Shown here: piece after piece, positions 6,350-14,436 of the stretch
Position numbering within the stretch: position 1 is the stretch's first letter
Layout of the letters: every line of letters starts with the position of its first letter
DNA from: Novosphingobium sp.
GTDB taxonomy: Bacteria; Pseudomonadota; Alphaproteobacteria; Sphingomonadales; Sphingomonadaceae
Reading direction: 5' to 3'
Length of the DNA stretch: 22,606 nt
NCBI GenBank assembly: GCA_028697875.1
Contig: JAQVEQ010000017.1
Coordinates: 1 to 22,606, forward strand
The notes under the pieces: generated by a model
What the model was told of the DNA's origin: nothing
What the model saw: the letters and a program-made list of their open reading frames with translations, nothing else
Databases searched by the model: none
Made by a program: the position numbers and the translations under genes

Positions 6350-8829
6350 TGGATGGAAGGCTTGTCCGCTCGTCCGGCCTGGGGTTCGCGCTGGAGGAAA
6401 TAGCGCTTGGCGATCGCATCGGAAAGCGCAAGGACCTGTTCCAGCAGTTCTTCCAGCGCATCGTGGTCGAGTTCTTCGGCGTCCAGCGCCGCGATCCGCG
6501 CCGCAATCTGCCGCACCGCGCGCATCGGCGGTTCGGGCATGCCATTCGCCCGCAGGGTCGGCAGGGCCGCGATATGGTCGGCCAGTTGCTGCACCTGGAA
6601 AGCAAGCCCGCGCGGCTGGTCCGGGTCGAGCAGCACCATGTCGAGCGCCGGGGCGATGAAAGGAATCGCAAGGTAGCGGTTGCGATAAAGGTAATGGCAG
6701 TCGAACAGGTCGAGCAGGGACGTCAGGTCATCGGCGCTGGCGCTGCCCGGCACCATTTCCAGCGTCGCCTGGAGCGAAAGCGAAGCCCGCTCCAGCCGCA
6801 CCCCCATATCGAGGAAACGCCAGGCCGCAGTGCGGCTCATGCTTTCGGCCGTTATCCCCGACAAGGTCGCGAAACGCTCCATCACCCGCTCCGCCGCGTC
6901 GGCCATGGAATCGCTGTCGAGCGGCAGGAACCCCGGCATCGGCCGGTTAATGACCCGCCAGCTGTCGGCAAACAGGCGATCGCGCAGAAGCCGCGCGATC
7001 TGCCGGACATTGTCGACCATCCCGGCCAGCGAACCGCAACGCTCCACATCGCCAAGCGCGGCGGCGGCCAGTTCTTCCGGCGTTCCTTCGGCCGTCTCGA
7101 TGACTCCCCAGCGCGCCAGCAGGCGGGCCAGCCGGTCGGGCACGGTTTCGCTGACCTGCTGGGCGGACTGCATGCTGGAAGCCGACAGCAGGGCGCGCAC
7201 GACCCGCGCGGTCATCTGCGCCCGTTCGCTATAGCGCCCGAGCCAGAACAGGTTGTCCGCCGCCTGGCTGGGCAGGATCTTCGCCGCCCGCCGTATGGCA
7301 GGGGAACTGGGCGTGTGCGCCTGGGCGACATTCGCGCCCGGCACTTCGTCGACCACGCAGACGTCCGCCGACAGGTCGCCCTCGCCCATCAACGGAGTGC
7401 GCAGTTCGCCCGCTTGCGAAAGACGCGCCAACCCGCCCGGCATCATGCGCCAGCGCCCATCCTCGTCCCGTGCAAGGAAAGTCCGGATGGTGAAACCGCG
7501 CGGTTCGAAATGGGCGCCGGTCCAGCACGGCGTCGTCCCGATGCGGATCACCTCCTGCCCGGTATAGTCCATCGGGCGGCGGGCCATGGCCTGCAACAGC
7601 GCCTCGCGCGCGGCGCCGGTAAAGCCCGAGCCGGGCCGGGTCCGGCCGTCCTCCAGCCCTTCCACCGGTTCGCGGAAGGCCGAGCTGACCATCAGCGTAT
7701 CGAGATTGGCGGCGACATAGTCGCGCTCCCACTCCTGCCCGCACCACCAGGTCGACAGGTTAGGCAGCATGAGCGGCTCGCCGAACAGCACTTCCGCCAG
7801 ACGCGGCAGGAAAGCCGACATGGCCCGCGCCTCGATCACGCCCGCGCCCGGCCAGTTGGCCGTCACCAGCCCGCCGTCCGCCCAAGCGGAAAAGAGGTCC
7901 GGCACCCCGATTTCCGAGCGGGAATCGAAAGCCAGCGGATCGAGGTTGCGGGCATTGATCCAGCGCCACAGCGCATCGACGCGCTTGAGCCCGGCAATGG
8001 TCCGCACGAACAGCTTCGAATCCTGCACCAGCAAGTCGCGCCCTTCGACCAGCGCGAAACCCAGATAGCGCGCCAGATGCGCCTGTTCGGGATAGGCCTG
8101 GTTGAACCGGCCGGGGGTGAGCAGGGCGATCCTCGGATCTTCGCGCGCACAGGTCGACGCGATCCCGCGCCGCATGGCATCGAAGAAATCGGCCAGCCGC
8201 CGGGCGCCGATGGAAGGCAGCAGGCTGCCTGTCCCCCGGCTGAGCGCGATGCGGTTTTCCAGCGCATAGCCGATGCCGAACGACAAGCGGACCCGGTCGG
8301 CCAGCACGCGCCATTCGCCGGTCGGCCCGCGCGCCAGGTCGACACCGTAAACATGCAGGTAACGGCCCGCCGGCGGCGGCACGCCGACCATCTTGCGGGT
8401 GAAATCCCTGCTGCCGGTCACGACCGGTGCGGGCAGATGCCCATCGGTCACCAGCCGCTGAGGCCCGTAAATGTCGGCAATGACCCGTTCGAGCAGTTCG
8501 GCGCGCTGGATCAGTCCGTCTTCCAGACGCTGCCATTCGTCCGCGCCGATGATGACCGGCATGGGATTGAGCGGCCAGGGCCGTTCCTGTTCGTCGCCCG
8601 TCAGCCGGTAGCCGAGGCCGAGATCCTCCACATGACGCCTGAGATAGTCCTCGATCCCGCTGCTGGCGGAAATGGCTCGGGCGAAGCTGTCCCACTTGCG
8701 GGCCACGGCGGCGGGAGCATCGGCATAGATATCGCCGCGCGAACGATCGGGCGCATAGAGGGCGAGCGGGGACGCATTCGGGTCCAGCCCGAAGAGGTCC
8801 ACATCCGCAATTGCCCCCTCTGTGCTCAT
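6346..8829 (-). CDS. Fused circularly permuted ATP-grasp ligase / Alpha-E domain protein
   Basis: An 827-residue protein made of two domains that are often encoded separately. Residues about 70-490 match the circularly permuted type 2 ATP-grasp family (old DUF404/DUF407), with RVLADR and GYALENR around residues 170-190, LLTPG near 240 and the WPGAGVIE segment near 330. Residues about 515-815 are an Alpha-E domain, opening with the typical AADNLFWLGRYSERAQMTAR. ATP-grasp enzymes join a carboxylate to an amine through an acyl-phosphate; Alpha-E is a helical domain found almost only beside these ligases. The family is predicted to build peptides or amide tags. ATGA overlaps couple it to the genes on both sides. 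The fusion fixes a 1:1 ratio of ligase and Alpha-E. Confidence 0.9.
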   Translation of the reverse strand: MSTEGAIADVDLFGLDPNASPLALYAPDRSRGDIYADAPAAVARKWDSFARAISASSGIEDYLRRHVEDLGLGYRLTGDEQERPWPLNPMPVIIGADEWQRLEDGLIQRAELLERVIADIYGPQRLVTDGHLPAPVVTGSRDFTRKMVGVPPPAGRYLHVYGVDLARGPTGEWRVLADRVRLSFGIGYALENRIALSRGTGSLLPSIGARRLADFFDAMRRGIASTCAREDPRIALLTPGRFNQAYPEQAHLARYLGFALVEGRDLLVQDSKLFVRTIAGLKRVDALWRWINARNLDPLAFDSRSEIGVPDLFSAWADGGLVTANWPGAGVIEARAMSAFLPRLAEVLFGEPLMLPNLSTWWCGQEWERDYVAANLDTLMVSSAFREPVEGLEDGRTRPGSGFTGAAREALLQAMARRPMDYTGQEVIRIGTTPCWTGAHFEPRGFTIRTFLARDEDGRWRMMPGGLARLSQAGELRTPLMGEGDLSADVCVVDEVPGANVAQAHTPSSPAIRRAAKILPSQAADNLFWLGRYSERAQMTARVVRALLSASSMQSAQQVSETVPDRLARLLARWGVIETAEGTPEELAAAALGDVERCGSLAGMVDNVRQIARLLRDRLFADSWRVINRPMPGFLPLDSDSMADAAERVMERFATLSGITAESMSRTAAWRFLDMGVRLERASLSLQATLEMVPGSASADDLTSLLDLFDCHYLYRNRYLAIPFIAPALDMVLLDPDQPRGLAFQVQQLADHIAALPTLRANGMPEPPMRAVRQIAARIAALDAEELDHDALEELLEQVLALSDAIAKRYFLQREPQAGRADKPSIQ

Positions 8830-11800
8830 CCAAGCCTGGCCGGGCGGCGCAGGTCCAATGTCATCGGGAAGTCCCCCCCCTGTTCGACCGGCGGCATCTC
8901 CACCTTGCCCGGCGTATGGCCATGCCCCTGGAAGCGCGCCTTGCGCCGCGATTCCGCCTCGTAGCCATTGACCGGCACGTCATCATAGGCCCGCCCGCCC
9001 GGATGCGCCACATGATAGACGCAACCGCCCAGGGAGCGGCCGTTCCAGCTGTCGAGCACGTCGAACGTCAGCGGCGCGTCGGCCTTGAGCAGGGGATGGA
9101 GGCAACTGGCCGGCGACCATGCCTTGTAACGCACGCCGCCCACCCCTTCGCCCTGCATCCCGGTGGGGTGCATCGGCACGCGCCGCCCGTTGCAGGTGAC
9201 CACATGACGCCCCGGCACCAGCCCGCGCGCGCGCACCTGCAAGCGTTCGGTCGAACTGTCGACGTAACGAACCGTACCGCCGATGGCGCCGGTTTCGCCC
9301 AGCACATTCCACGGTTCCAGCGCATGGGCGATTTCCAGCGAAACGCCACCCGCCTCGATCTCGCCGTGGACCGGGAAGCGGAACTGGTGCTGGGCCTCGA
9401 ACCAGTTGGGATCGAAGTCGTATCCCGCCTCGCGCAAGTCGGACAGGACATCGAGGAAATCGGCCCAGGCGAAATGCGGCAGCAGGAAGCGGTCGTGCAG
9501 GCTGGTGCCCCAGCGGACCAGCCCGCCCGATTGCGGCTGGCGCCAGAACCACGCGGTCAGCGCGCGCAGCAGCAATTGCTGGGCAACGCTCATCTTCGCA
9601 TCGGGCGGCATTTCGAACCCGCGAAACTCGACCAGCCCCAGCCGCCCGGTCGGCCCGTCGGGCGAATAGAGCTTGTCGATGCAGATCTCGCTGCGGTGGG
9701 TATTGCCGGTGACGTCGACCAGCAAGTTGCGGAACAGCAGGTCGCTGATCCACGGGAAGGTCGGCGGATCGTCCGGCCCGGGCACCTGGTCGAGCGCGAT
9801 TTCCAGCTCGTAAAGGCTGTCGTGCCGGGCCTCGTCGAAACGCGGGGCCTGGCTGGTCGGGCCGATGAACAGGCCGGAGAAGAGATAGCTGAGCGAAGGG
9901 TGCCGCTGCCAGTAAATGACGAAGCTCTTCAGGAGGTCCGGCCGGCGGACGAACGGGCTCTCGGTCAGGCTCGCGCCGCCCAGCACGATGTGGTTGCCGC
10001 CGCCGGTTCCGACAGAGCGCCCGTCGACCATGAACTTGTCGGCGGTCAACCCGCATTCGCGCGCCGCGTCGTAGAGGCGGGTGGTGATGTCGACCAGTTG
10101 CGGCCAGTCCCTCGCCGGATGGATGTTGACTTCGATCACGCCGGGATCGGGCGTAACCTTGAGCACGTTGATCCGCGGGTCGGGCGGCGGCGGATAGCCT
10201 TCGACCCGCACCGGCATGCCGAGCCTTTCGGCGGTCGCCTCGATCTCGGCCACCAGCTCGAGGAAGTCCTCCAGCGCTTCGACCGGGGGGATGAACACCG
10301 ACAGGTAGGTCCCGCGCGATTCCACCGTGATCGCGGTACGCACCGCGCCCTCGATAAGCTCCTGTTCGACCCGTTCCTGCTGCGGATGCGCGCCTTCGGC
10401 CGTCGCGACCCGCTCCATGCGCTGGCCGGTGGCGGGCGTTTCGGCCTCGCGGTCGTCTTCGCCGCGCGTCGCGCGCTGCTCGCGGAAATCGGCCAGCGGT
10501 TGCTGCGCATCGGTCGTCACGCGCGGGTGGATATAGGGGTAGTCGGATTTCGGGATCCACGGCAGCGTGCCGAGCGGCAGGCGGTAGCCCAGCGAGGAAT
10601 CGCCCGGAACCGCGACCAGCGCCCCGCGGCGAACGGTCCACTGCTCGCTCTTCCAGCGCGGTTCCTGCGCCGCGGCGGCGTTCCAGCGCTGGACCGGCAG
10701 GACGAAGCCGACCGGCTGCGATAGCCCGCGCGCGAAAGTCCGCACGATCCGTGCGCGTTCTTCCGGATCCTCGATCTTGGGGTCCCCCGGCGTGACGTTG
10801 ACCGGCAATTCGCCTTCGCGCTCGACCCACTTTTCCGGGTCTTCGTAGACCGGCTTCACGTAATCGCCCGCGAGCCCCAGCCCCTTGGCCGCCTCGAGAA
10901 GGAAAGTGCCCGCATCATCGGACGTCAGCGGCCCTTTGGGCAGCGCCTCTTCCTCCTCCGTTTCAGGATTGGGCGCGATCAGGGCGGGGTTGGACCAGAT
11001 CGGCTTACCGTCGGTGCGCCAATAGAGCGAATAGCCCCAGCGCGGCAGGCTCTCGCCCGGATACCACTTGCCCTGCCCGTGGTGGAGCAGCGCACCGGGA
11101 GCGAAAGCTTCCCCCATCTTGCGGATCAGCTTGTCGGCATAACGCGCCTTGGTCGGGCCGACCGCCTCGCCGTTCCATTCGGGCGCTTCGGGATCGTCGA
11201 CCGCGACGAACGTCGGTTCGCCGCCCATGGTCAGCCGCACGTCCTGCGCCACGAGGTCGGCATCGACCTTGTCGCCCAGGGCAAGCAGCGCCTCCCACCG
11301 GGTGTCGGTGAACGGCTTGGTGATGCGCACGGCCTCGGCCATGCGAGCGACGTTCATTTCGAAATGGAAATCGACTTCGGCCGGTTCGGCCATGCCCGTG
11401 ATCGGCGCGGCCGACCGGTAATGCGGGGTCGCCGCCAGCGGGATATGCCCTTCGCCCGCGAACAGGCCGGAAGTGGGATCGAGCCCGATCCAGCCCGCGC
11501 CGGGAACGTAGACCTCGCACCAGGCATGCAGGTCGGTGAAGTCGGCCTCCGGCCCCTTGGGCCCTTCGACCGGCTCCACGTCCGCCTTCATCTGGATCAG
11601 GTAGCCCGAGACGAAGCGCGCGGCATAGCCCAGCCGGCGCAGGACATTGACCAGGAGCCAGCCACTGTCGCGGCACGACCCGGTGCCCAGTTCCAGCGTT
11701 TCCTCCGGCGCCTGGACGCCCGGCTCCATGCGCACGACGTAATCGATGCGCTTTTCAAGCTCCTGGTTGAGGTGAACGAGGAAGTCGATCGTCCGCCCGC

Positions 11801-12209
11801 GGAACCCGGCGAATTCCGCAACCAGCGCATCGACCAGCGAGCCGCTTTCCACCGGATCGAAATAGGCGGCCAGATCCTCCCGCTGGACCTCGTCATAAGT
11901 GAACGGGACTTCCTCCGCCCCTTCCTCGACGAAGAAGTCGAACGGATTGATGATGTCGAGATCGGCAATGAGATCGACCGTGATCGCGAAATGATCGACT
12001 TTTTCAGGGAAGACGAGACGCGCCAGCCAGTTGCCGTGCGGGTCCTGCTGCCAGTTGAGGAAATGCCCGGACGGCTCGATCTTGAGCGAATAGTTGGGCA
12101 CTTTCGTCCGGCTGTGCGGGGCAGGCCGCAATCGTATCACCTGCGGGCCGAGCTGGACCGGGCGGTCATAGGTATAGCGGGTGAGATGATAGAGGCTGGC
12201 GCGGATCAT
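8826..12209 (-). CDS. Transglutaminase-DUF2126 (putative amidoligase) protein
   Basis: A 1127-residue protein, the usual size for this architecture (about 1100). Residues 1-85 are the transglutaminase-like N-terminal domain and about 165-255 the core, with Cys179 in GTGSCRDSGW, His229 in DLHAWCEVY and Asp244 in GLDPTSG. From about 320 to 1110 is DUF2126, a family annotated as a putative amidoligase related to the glutamine-synthetase-like ligases; GGEPTFVAVDD, GKWYPGE, EVNIHPARDWPQL and GTGGGNH are recognisable. One polypeptide therefore appears to carry a ligase and a thiol hydrolase/transferase. The ATG at 12209 is preferred over a start 24 codons upstream because the family N-terminus begins there and a promoter lies between them. 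The stop overlaps the next gene (ATGA). Confidence 0.92.
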   Translation of the reverse strand: MIRASLYHLTRYTYDRPVQLGPQVIRLRPAPHSRTKVPNYSLKIEPSGHFLNWQQDPHGNWLARLVFPEKVDHFAITVDLIADLDIINPFDFFVEEGAEEVPFTYDEVQREDLAAYFDPVESGSLVDALVAEFAGFRGRTIDFLVHLNQELEKRIDYVVRMEPGVQAPEETLELGTGSCRDSGWLLVNVLRRLGYAARFVSGYLIQMKADVEPVEGPKGPEADFTDLHAWCEVYVPGAGWIGLDPTSGLFAGEGHIPLAATPHYRSAAPITGMAEPAEVDFHFEMNVARMAEAVRITKPFTDTRWEALLALGDKVDADLVAQDVRLTMGGEPTFVAVDDPEAPEWNGEAVGPTKARYADKLIRKMGEAFAPGALLHHGQGKWYPGESLPRWGYSLYWRTDGKPIWSNPALIAPNPETEEEEALPKGPLTSDDAGTFLLEAAKGLGLAGDYVKPVYEDPEKWVEREGELPVNVTPGDPKIEDPEERARIVRTFARGLSQPVGFVLPVQRWNAAAAQEPRWKSEQWTVRRGALVAVPGDSSLGYRLPLGTLPWIPKSDYPYIHPRVTTDAQQPLADFREQRATRGEDDREAETPATGQRMERVATAEGAHPQQERVEQELIEGAVRTAITVESRGTYLSVFIPPVEALEDFLELVAEIEATAERLGMPVRVEGYPPPPDPRINVLKVTPDPGVIEVNIHPARDWPQLVDITTRLYDAARECGLTADKFMVDGRSVGTGGGNHIVLGGASLTESPFVRRPDLLKSFVIYWQRHPSLSYLFSGLFIGPTSQAPRFDEARHDSLYELEIALDQVPGPDDPPTFPWISDLLFRNLLVDVTGNTHRSEICIDKLYSPDGPTGRLGLVEFRGFEMPPDAKMSVAQQLLLRALTAWFWRQPQSGGLVRWGTSLHDRFLLPHFAWADFLDVLSDLREAGYDFDPNWFEAQHQFRFPVHGEIEAGGVSLEIAHALEPWNVLGETGAIGGTVRYVDSSTERLQVRARGLVPGRHVVTCNGRRVPMHPTGMQGEGVGGVRYKAWSPASCLHPLLKADAPLTFDVLDSWNGRSLGGCVYHVAHPGGRAYDDVPVNGYEAESRRKARFQGHGHTPGKVEMPPVEQGGDFPMTLDLRRPARLG

Positions 12210-12215
12210 TCCGGC

Positions 12216-12244
12216 ATTAAACGCCCAATTTTGTTGCGCTGCAA
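12216..12244 (-). promoter_or_regulatory. Promoter of the amidoligase/transglutaminase operon (leaderless geometry)
   Basis: Read on the minus strand: -35 TTGCAG (12239-12244), a 17-bp spacer and -10 TTTAAT (12216-12221, five of six consensus matches). Only six bases (12210-12215) separate the -10 from the ATG at 12207-12209, so transcription should begin at or next to the start codon. No Shine-Dalgarno sequence is present, which agrees with a leaderless message. Confidence 0.6.
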
Positions 12245-12247
12245 CAA
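12231..12247. promoter_or_regulatory. 17-bp palindrome over the -35 region: candidate operator
   Basis: TTGTTGC (12231-12237) and GCAACAA (12241-12247) are perfect inverted repeats around a 3-bp centre. The palindrome covers the whole -35 box of the operon promoter, where a repressor dimer would block RNA polymerase. No regulator gene is adjacent, so its binding protein is unknown. Confidence 0.45.
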
Positions 12248-12411
12248 GAGATTTCGCCCGCGTTTCCGCGGGTTTGAGCACCTCTGCCAGCCCCGGCTTC
12301 CGATGTCGTGGACCGTCCTATTCCCCGCCCGCATAGCTGGCGCACGGCATTGGCACTGCCGCAAGTCCGGCCCGCGCCCTAGGCTCGCCAAAACTCTGGG
12401 AGATCGAACCG

Positions 12412-12807
12412 ATGGGACTGCTCGCCTTCTCGTTCACCAAGCTCGTGGTCGGCGACCTCGATGCCGCCGCCAAATTCTATGGCGAGGTCATCGGCCTCAA
12501 GGAAATCACCCGCACCACGGCCACCAGCAGCGAATATGCGCAGGACGAAGTCATCATGTCGGCATCGGGCAGGAACGACGGGCCCATGCTGCTGCTGGTC
12601 AAGTATCTCAAGAAACCCGCACCGCCGACCGGCGGCGCATGGACCGGCTTCATCGTCGACGATCTCGACGCGCGCGTCGCCACGGCTCTCGCGGCAGGCG
12701 GCAAGGAACTGGTCCCGGCCTTCCATCAGGAGGAAAACCGCCTGTCGGCCGCGATCATCGCCGATCCCGAAGGCCACGTGATCGAACTGGTCCAGATGGA
12801 TGCCTGA
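12412..12807 (+). CDS. VOC-fold (glyoxalase/bleomycin-resistance/dioxygenase superfamily) protein
   Basis: A 131-residue, single-module protein with two beta-alpha-beta-beta-beta repeats: the first opens FTKLVVGDLDAAAKFYGEVI and the second GAWTGFIVDDLDARVA, ending DPEGHVIELVQ. Glu125 in HVIELVQ lies at the usual second metal-ligand position. The usual first-strand His is replaced by Lys10 (FTKLVV), so metal binding may be altered. VOC proteins include isomerases, dioxygenases, glutathione transferases and drug-binding proteins; this sequence alone does not choose among them. It is divergent from the DUF2126 operon (202 bp between) and convergent with the ALDH gene. It appears to be monocistronic. 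Confidence 0.85.
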   Translation: MGLLAFSFTKLVVGDLDAAAKFYGEVIGLKEITRTTATSSEYAQDEVIMSASGRNDGPMLLLVKYLKKPAPPTGGAWTGFIVDDLDARVATALAAGGKELVPAFHQEENRLSAAIIADPEGHVIELVQMDA

Positions 12808-12945
12808 ACGGGCGAGCCCGCCTCACCCTGCGTGGCGGGTCAGTCCCCCACGCCGGGCGAACCCCTGAGTGTCAGCACCGCACCGGCGGGACGGCTTCCG
12901 GCGCGAACCCGGCGCAATAGTCCGCCGGATGCCCGCCAATTCCGC

Positions 12946-14436
12946 TTACGTCTTCATGATGAAGGGGTTGGCGACCGGTGCCCCCATGTCCATCCACACG
13001 GTCTTGGTCGCGAGGTATTCGTCGAGCGCTTCCTGCCCGCTTTCGCGCCCGATGCCGCTGCGCTTCATCCCGCCGAACGGGGCCATGAAGCTGACCGCAC
13101 GGTAGGTGTTGACCCAGACCGTGCCCGCCTCGACCGCTTCGGAAACGCGCAGGCCCCGGGCGAGATCCTGCGTCCAGACCCCGGCGGCAAGGCCGTAGCG
13201 GCTGTCGTTGGCCAAGGCGACGGCCTCTTCCTCGTCGTCGAAAGGAATAACCGCCAGCACGGGACCGAAGACCTCCTGCTGGGCGAGCGGCATGGCATTG
13301 TCGACCCCGGTGAACACGGTCGGCTCGACGAACCAGCCGTCGGGCAAGCCGGCCACCTCCGGCACCCCGCCGCCAAGCACGCATTCCGCGCCCGACTGCC
13401 TGGACCGCGCGACATGGTCGAGGATCCTGGCGCGCGGGTCGGTGGTAGTCACCGGGCCGACCTGGGTTTCGGTCAGCGCCGGGTTCCCGATCCGGGCCGT
13501 CTTCGCCATGGCGACCAGCCGTTCGACCACTTCGTCATGCACCAACCGCTGCACCAGCAGGCGCGAACCGGCAATGCAGGTCTGGCCCGATGCCGCGAAG
13601 ATGCCCGAGATTACCCCGATCGCCGCCTTTTCCAGATCGGCGTCGGCGAAGACGAGCTGCGGCGACTTGCCGCCCAGTTCGAGCGTGACCTTCTTGAGGT
13701 TTTCCGCCGCCGAACGGTAGACCGCGATCCCGCCGCCCTCGCCGCCGGTAAAGGCGATCTTGGCCACATCGGGATGGGCAACCAGCGGCACGCCCACTTC
13801 CTGCGGCAGGCCGGTCACCGTGTTGACCACGCCCGCCGGGAATCCGGCCTTATCGAACAGTTCGACGAAAGCCAGCGTCGAGACCGAAGCGTGCTCGGAC
13901 GGCTTGATTACCGCCACGTTGCCTGCCGCCAGCAGCGGGGCGAGCTTCCACGCGAGCAGCAGCAGCGGCGAGTTCCATGCCGTAATGCAGGCAATCACGC
14001 CCAGGGGCTCGCGCCGGGTGTGCGCGTGCATCAACGGCTTGTCGATCGGCAGGACCGCGCCTTCGATCTTGTCCGCCAGCCCCGCGAAATAGCGGTAGTA
14101 ACTGGGCAGGTAGCCGAGCTGGGCCCGCATTTCGGCGATCAGCTTGCCGTTGTCCTGCGTTTCCAGTTCGGCGAGACGCGGCCCTTCCTGTTCCAGCAGG
14201 TCGGCGAACCGGTAGATCAGCCGCCCGCGCGCCGTGGCGGTCAGCCCGCGCCATTCGGGCGAGCGGAACGCGGCATGCGCCGCCGCGACCGCCGCGTCGA
14301 CATCCTCCGCCTTGCAGCGCGGGATGGACGCCCAGGGATGGCCCGTCGCCGGATCGTAGCTGTCGAGCCGGTCGCCGGACAGGGCATCGACCGCACGGCC
14401 GCCGACGAGATTCCGATAATGCGCCTGTTCGCCCAT
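12946..14436 (-). CDS. NAD(P)-dependent aldehyde dehydrogenase
   Basis: A 496-residue ALDH-superfamily enzyme oxidising an aldehyde to the carboxylate. Catalytic parts are visible: oxyanion Asn155 in TAWNSPLL, cofactor Lys178 in IKPSEHA, general base Glu253 in LELGGKSP and nucleophile Cys287 in SGQTCIAGSR. The usual FTGS turn that contacts the cofactor reads FTGGEGGG (229-236). No signal peptide, so cytoplasmic. Its ATG shares one base with the stop of the NTF2-like gene (TGATG), placing it last in the decarboxylase operon. The natural substrate is plausibly the aldehyde released by the split ThDP decarboxylase encoded upstream; that is inference from context. Ends with TAA at 12946-12948. 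Confidence 0.94.
   Translation of the reverse strand: MGEQAHYRNLVGGRAVDALSGDRLDSYDPATGHPWASIPRCKAEDVDAAVAAAHAAFRSPEWRGLTATARGRLIYRFADLLEQEGPRLAELETQDNGKLIAEMRAQLGYLPSYYRYFAGLADKIEGAVLPIDKPLMHAHTRREPLGVIACITAWNSPLLLLAWKLAPLLAAGNVAVIKPSEHASVSTLAFVELFDKAGFPAGVVNTVTGLPQEVGVPLVAHPDVAKIAFTGGEGGGIAVYRSAAENLKKVTLELGGKSPQLVFADADLEKAAIGVISGIFAASGQTCIAGSRLLVQRLVHDEVVERLVAMAKTARIGNPALTETQVGPVTTTDPRARILDHVARSRQSGAECVLGGGVPEVAGLPDGWFVEPTVFTGVDNAMPLAQQEVFGPVLAVIPFDDEEEAVALANDSRYGLAAGVWTQDLARGLRVSEAVEAGTVWVNTYRAVSFMAPFGGMKRSGIGRESGQEALDEYLATKTVWMDMGAPVANPFIMKT

Noticed and set aside
6349..8964. A very long plus-strand open frame (over 870 codons) opposite the ATP-grasp/Alpha-E gene
   Set aside because: It is antisense to a clearly conserved protein, rich in Arg/His/Gly/Pro without recognisable domains, and arises from GC-rich codon third positions.
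12210..12281. A 24-codon upstream extension of the DUF2126 protein
   Set aside because: The family N-terminus begins at the ATG at 12209, and a good promoter with -35/-10 occupies the extension.
8811..12920. Long plus-strand open frames opposite the DUF2126 gene
   Set aside because: No domain resemblance or plausible starts; they are shadows of the minus-strand gene's codon bias.
12808..12945. A terminator between the VOC and ALDH genes
   Set aside because: The short CGGGC/GCCCG repeat after the VOC stop has a 2-nt loop and no T-run; nothing else is convincing in the gap.
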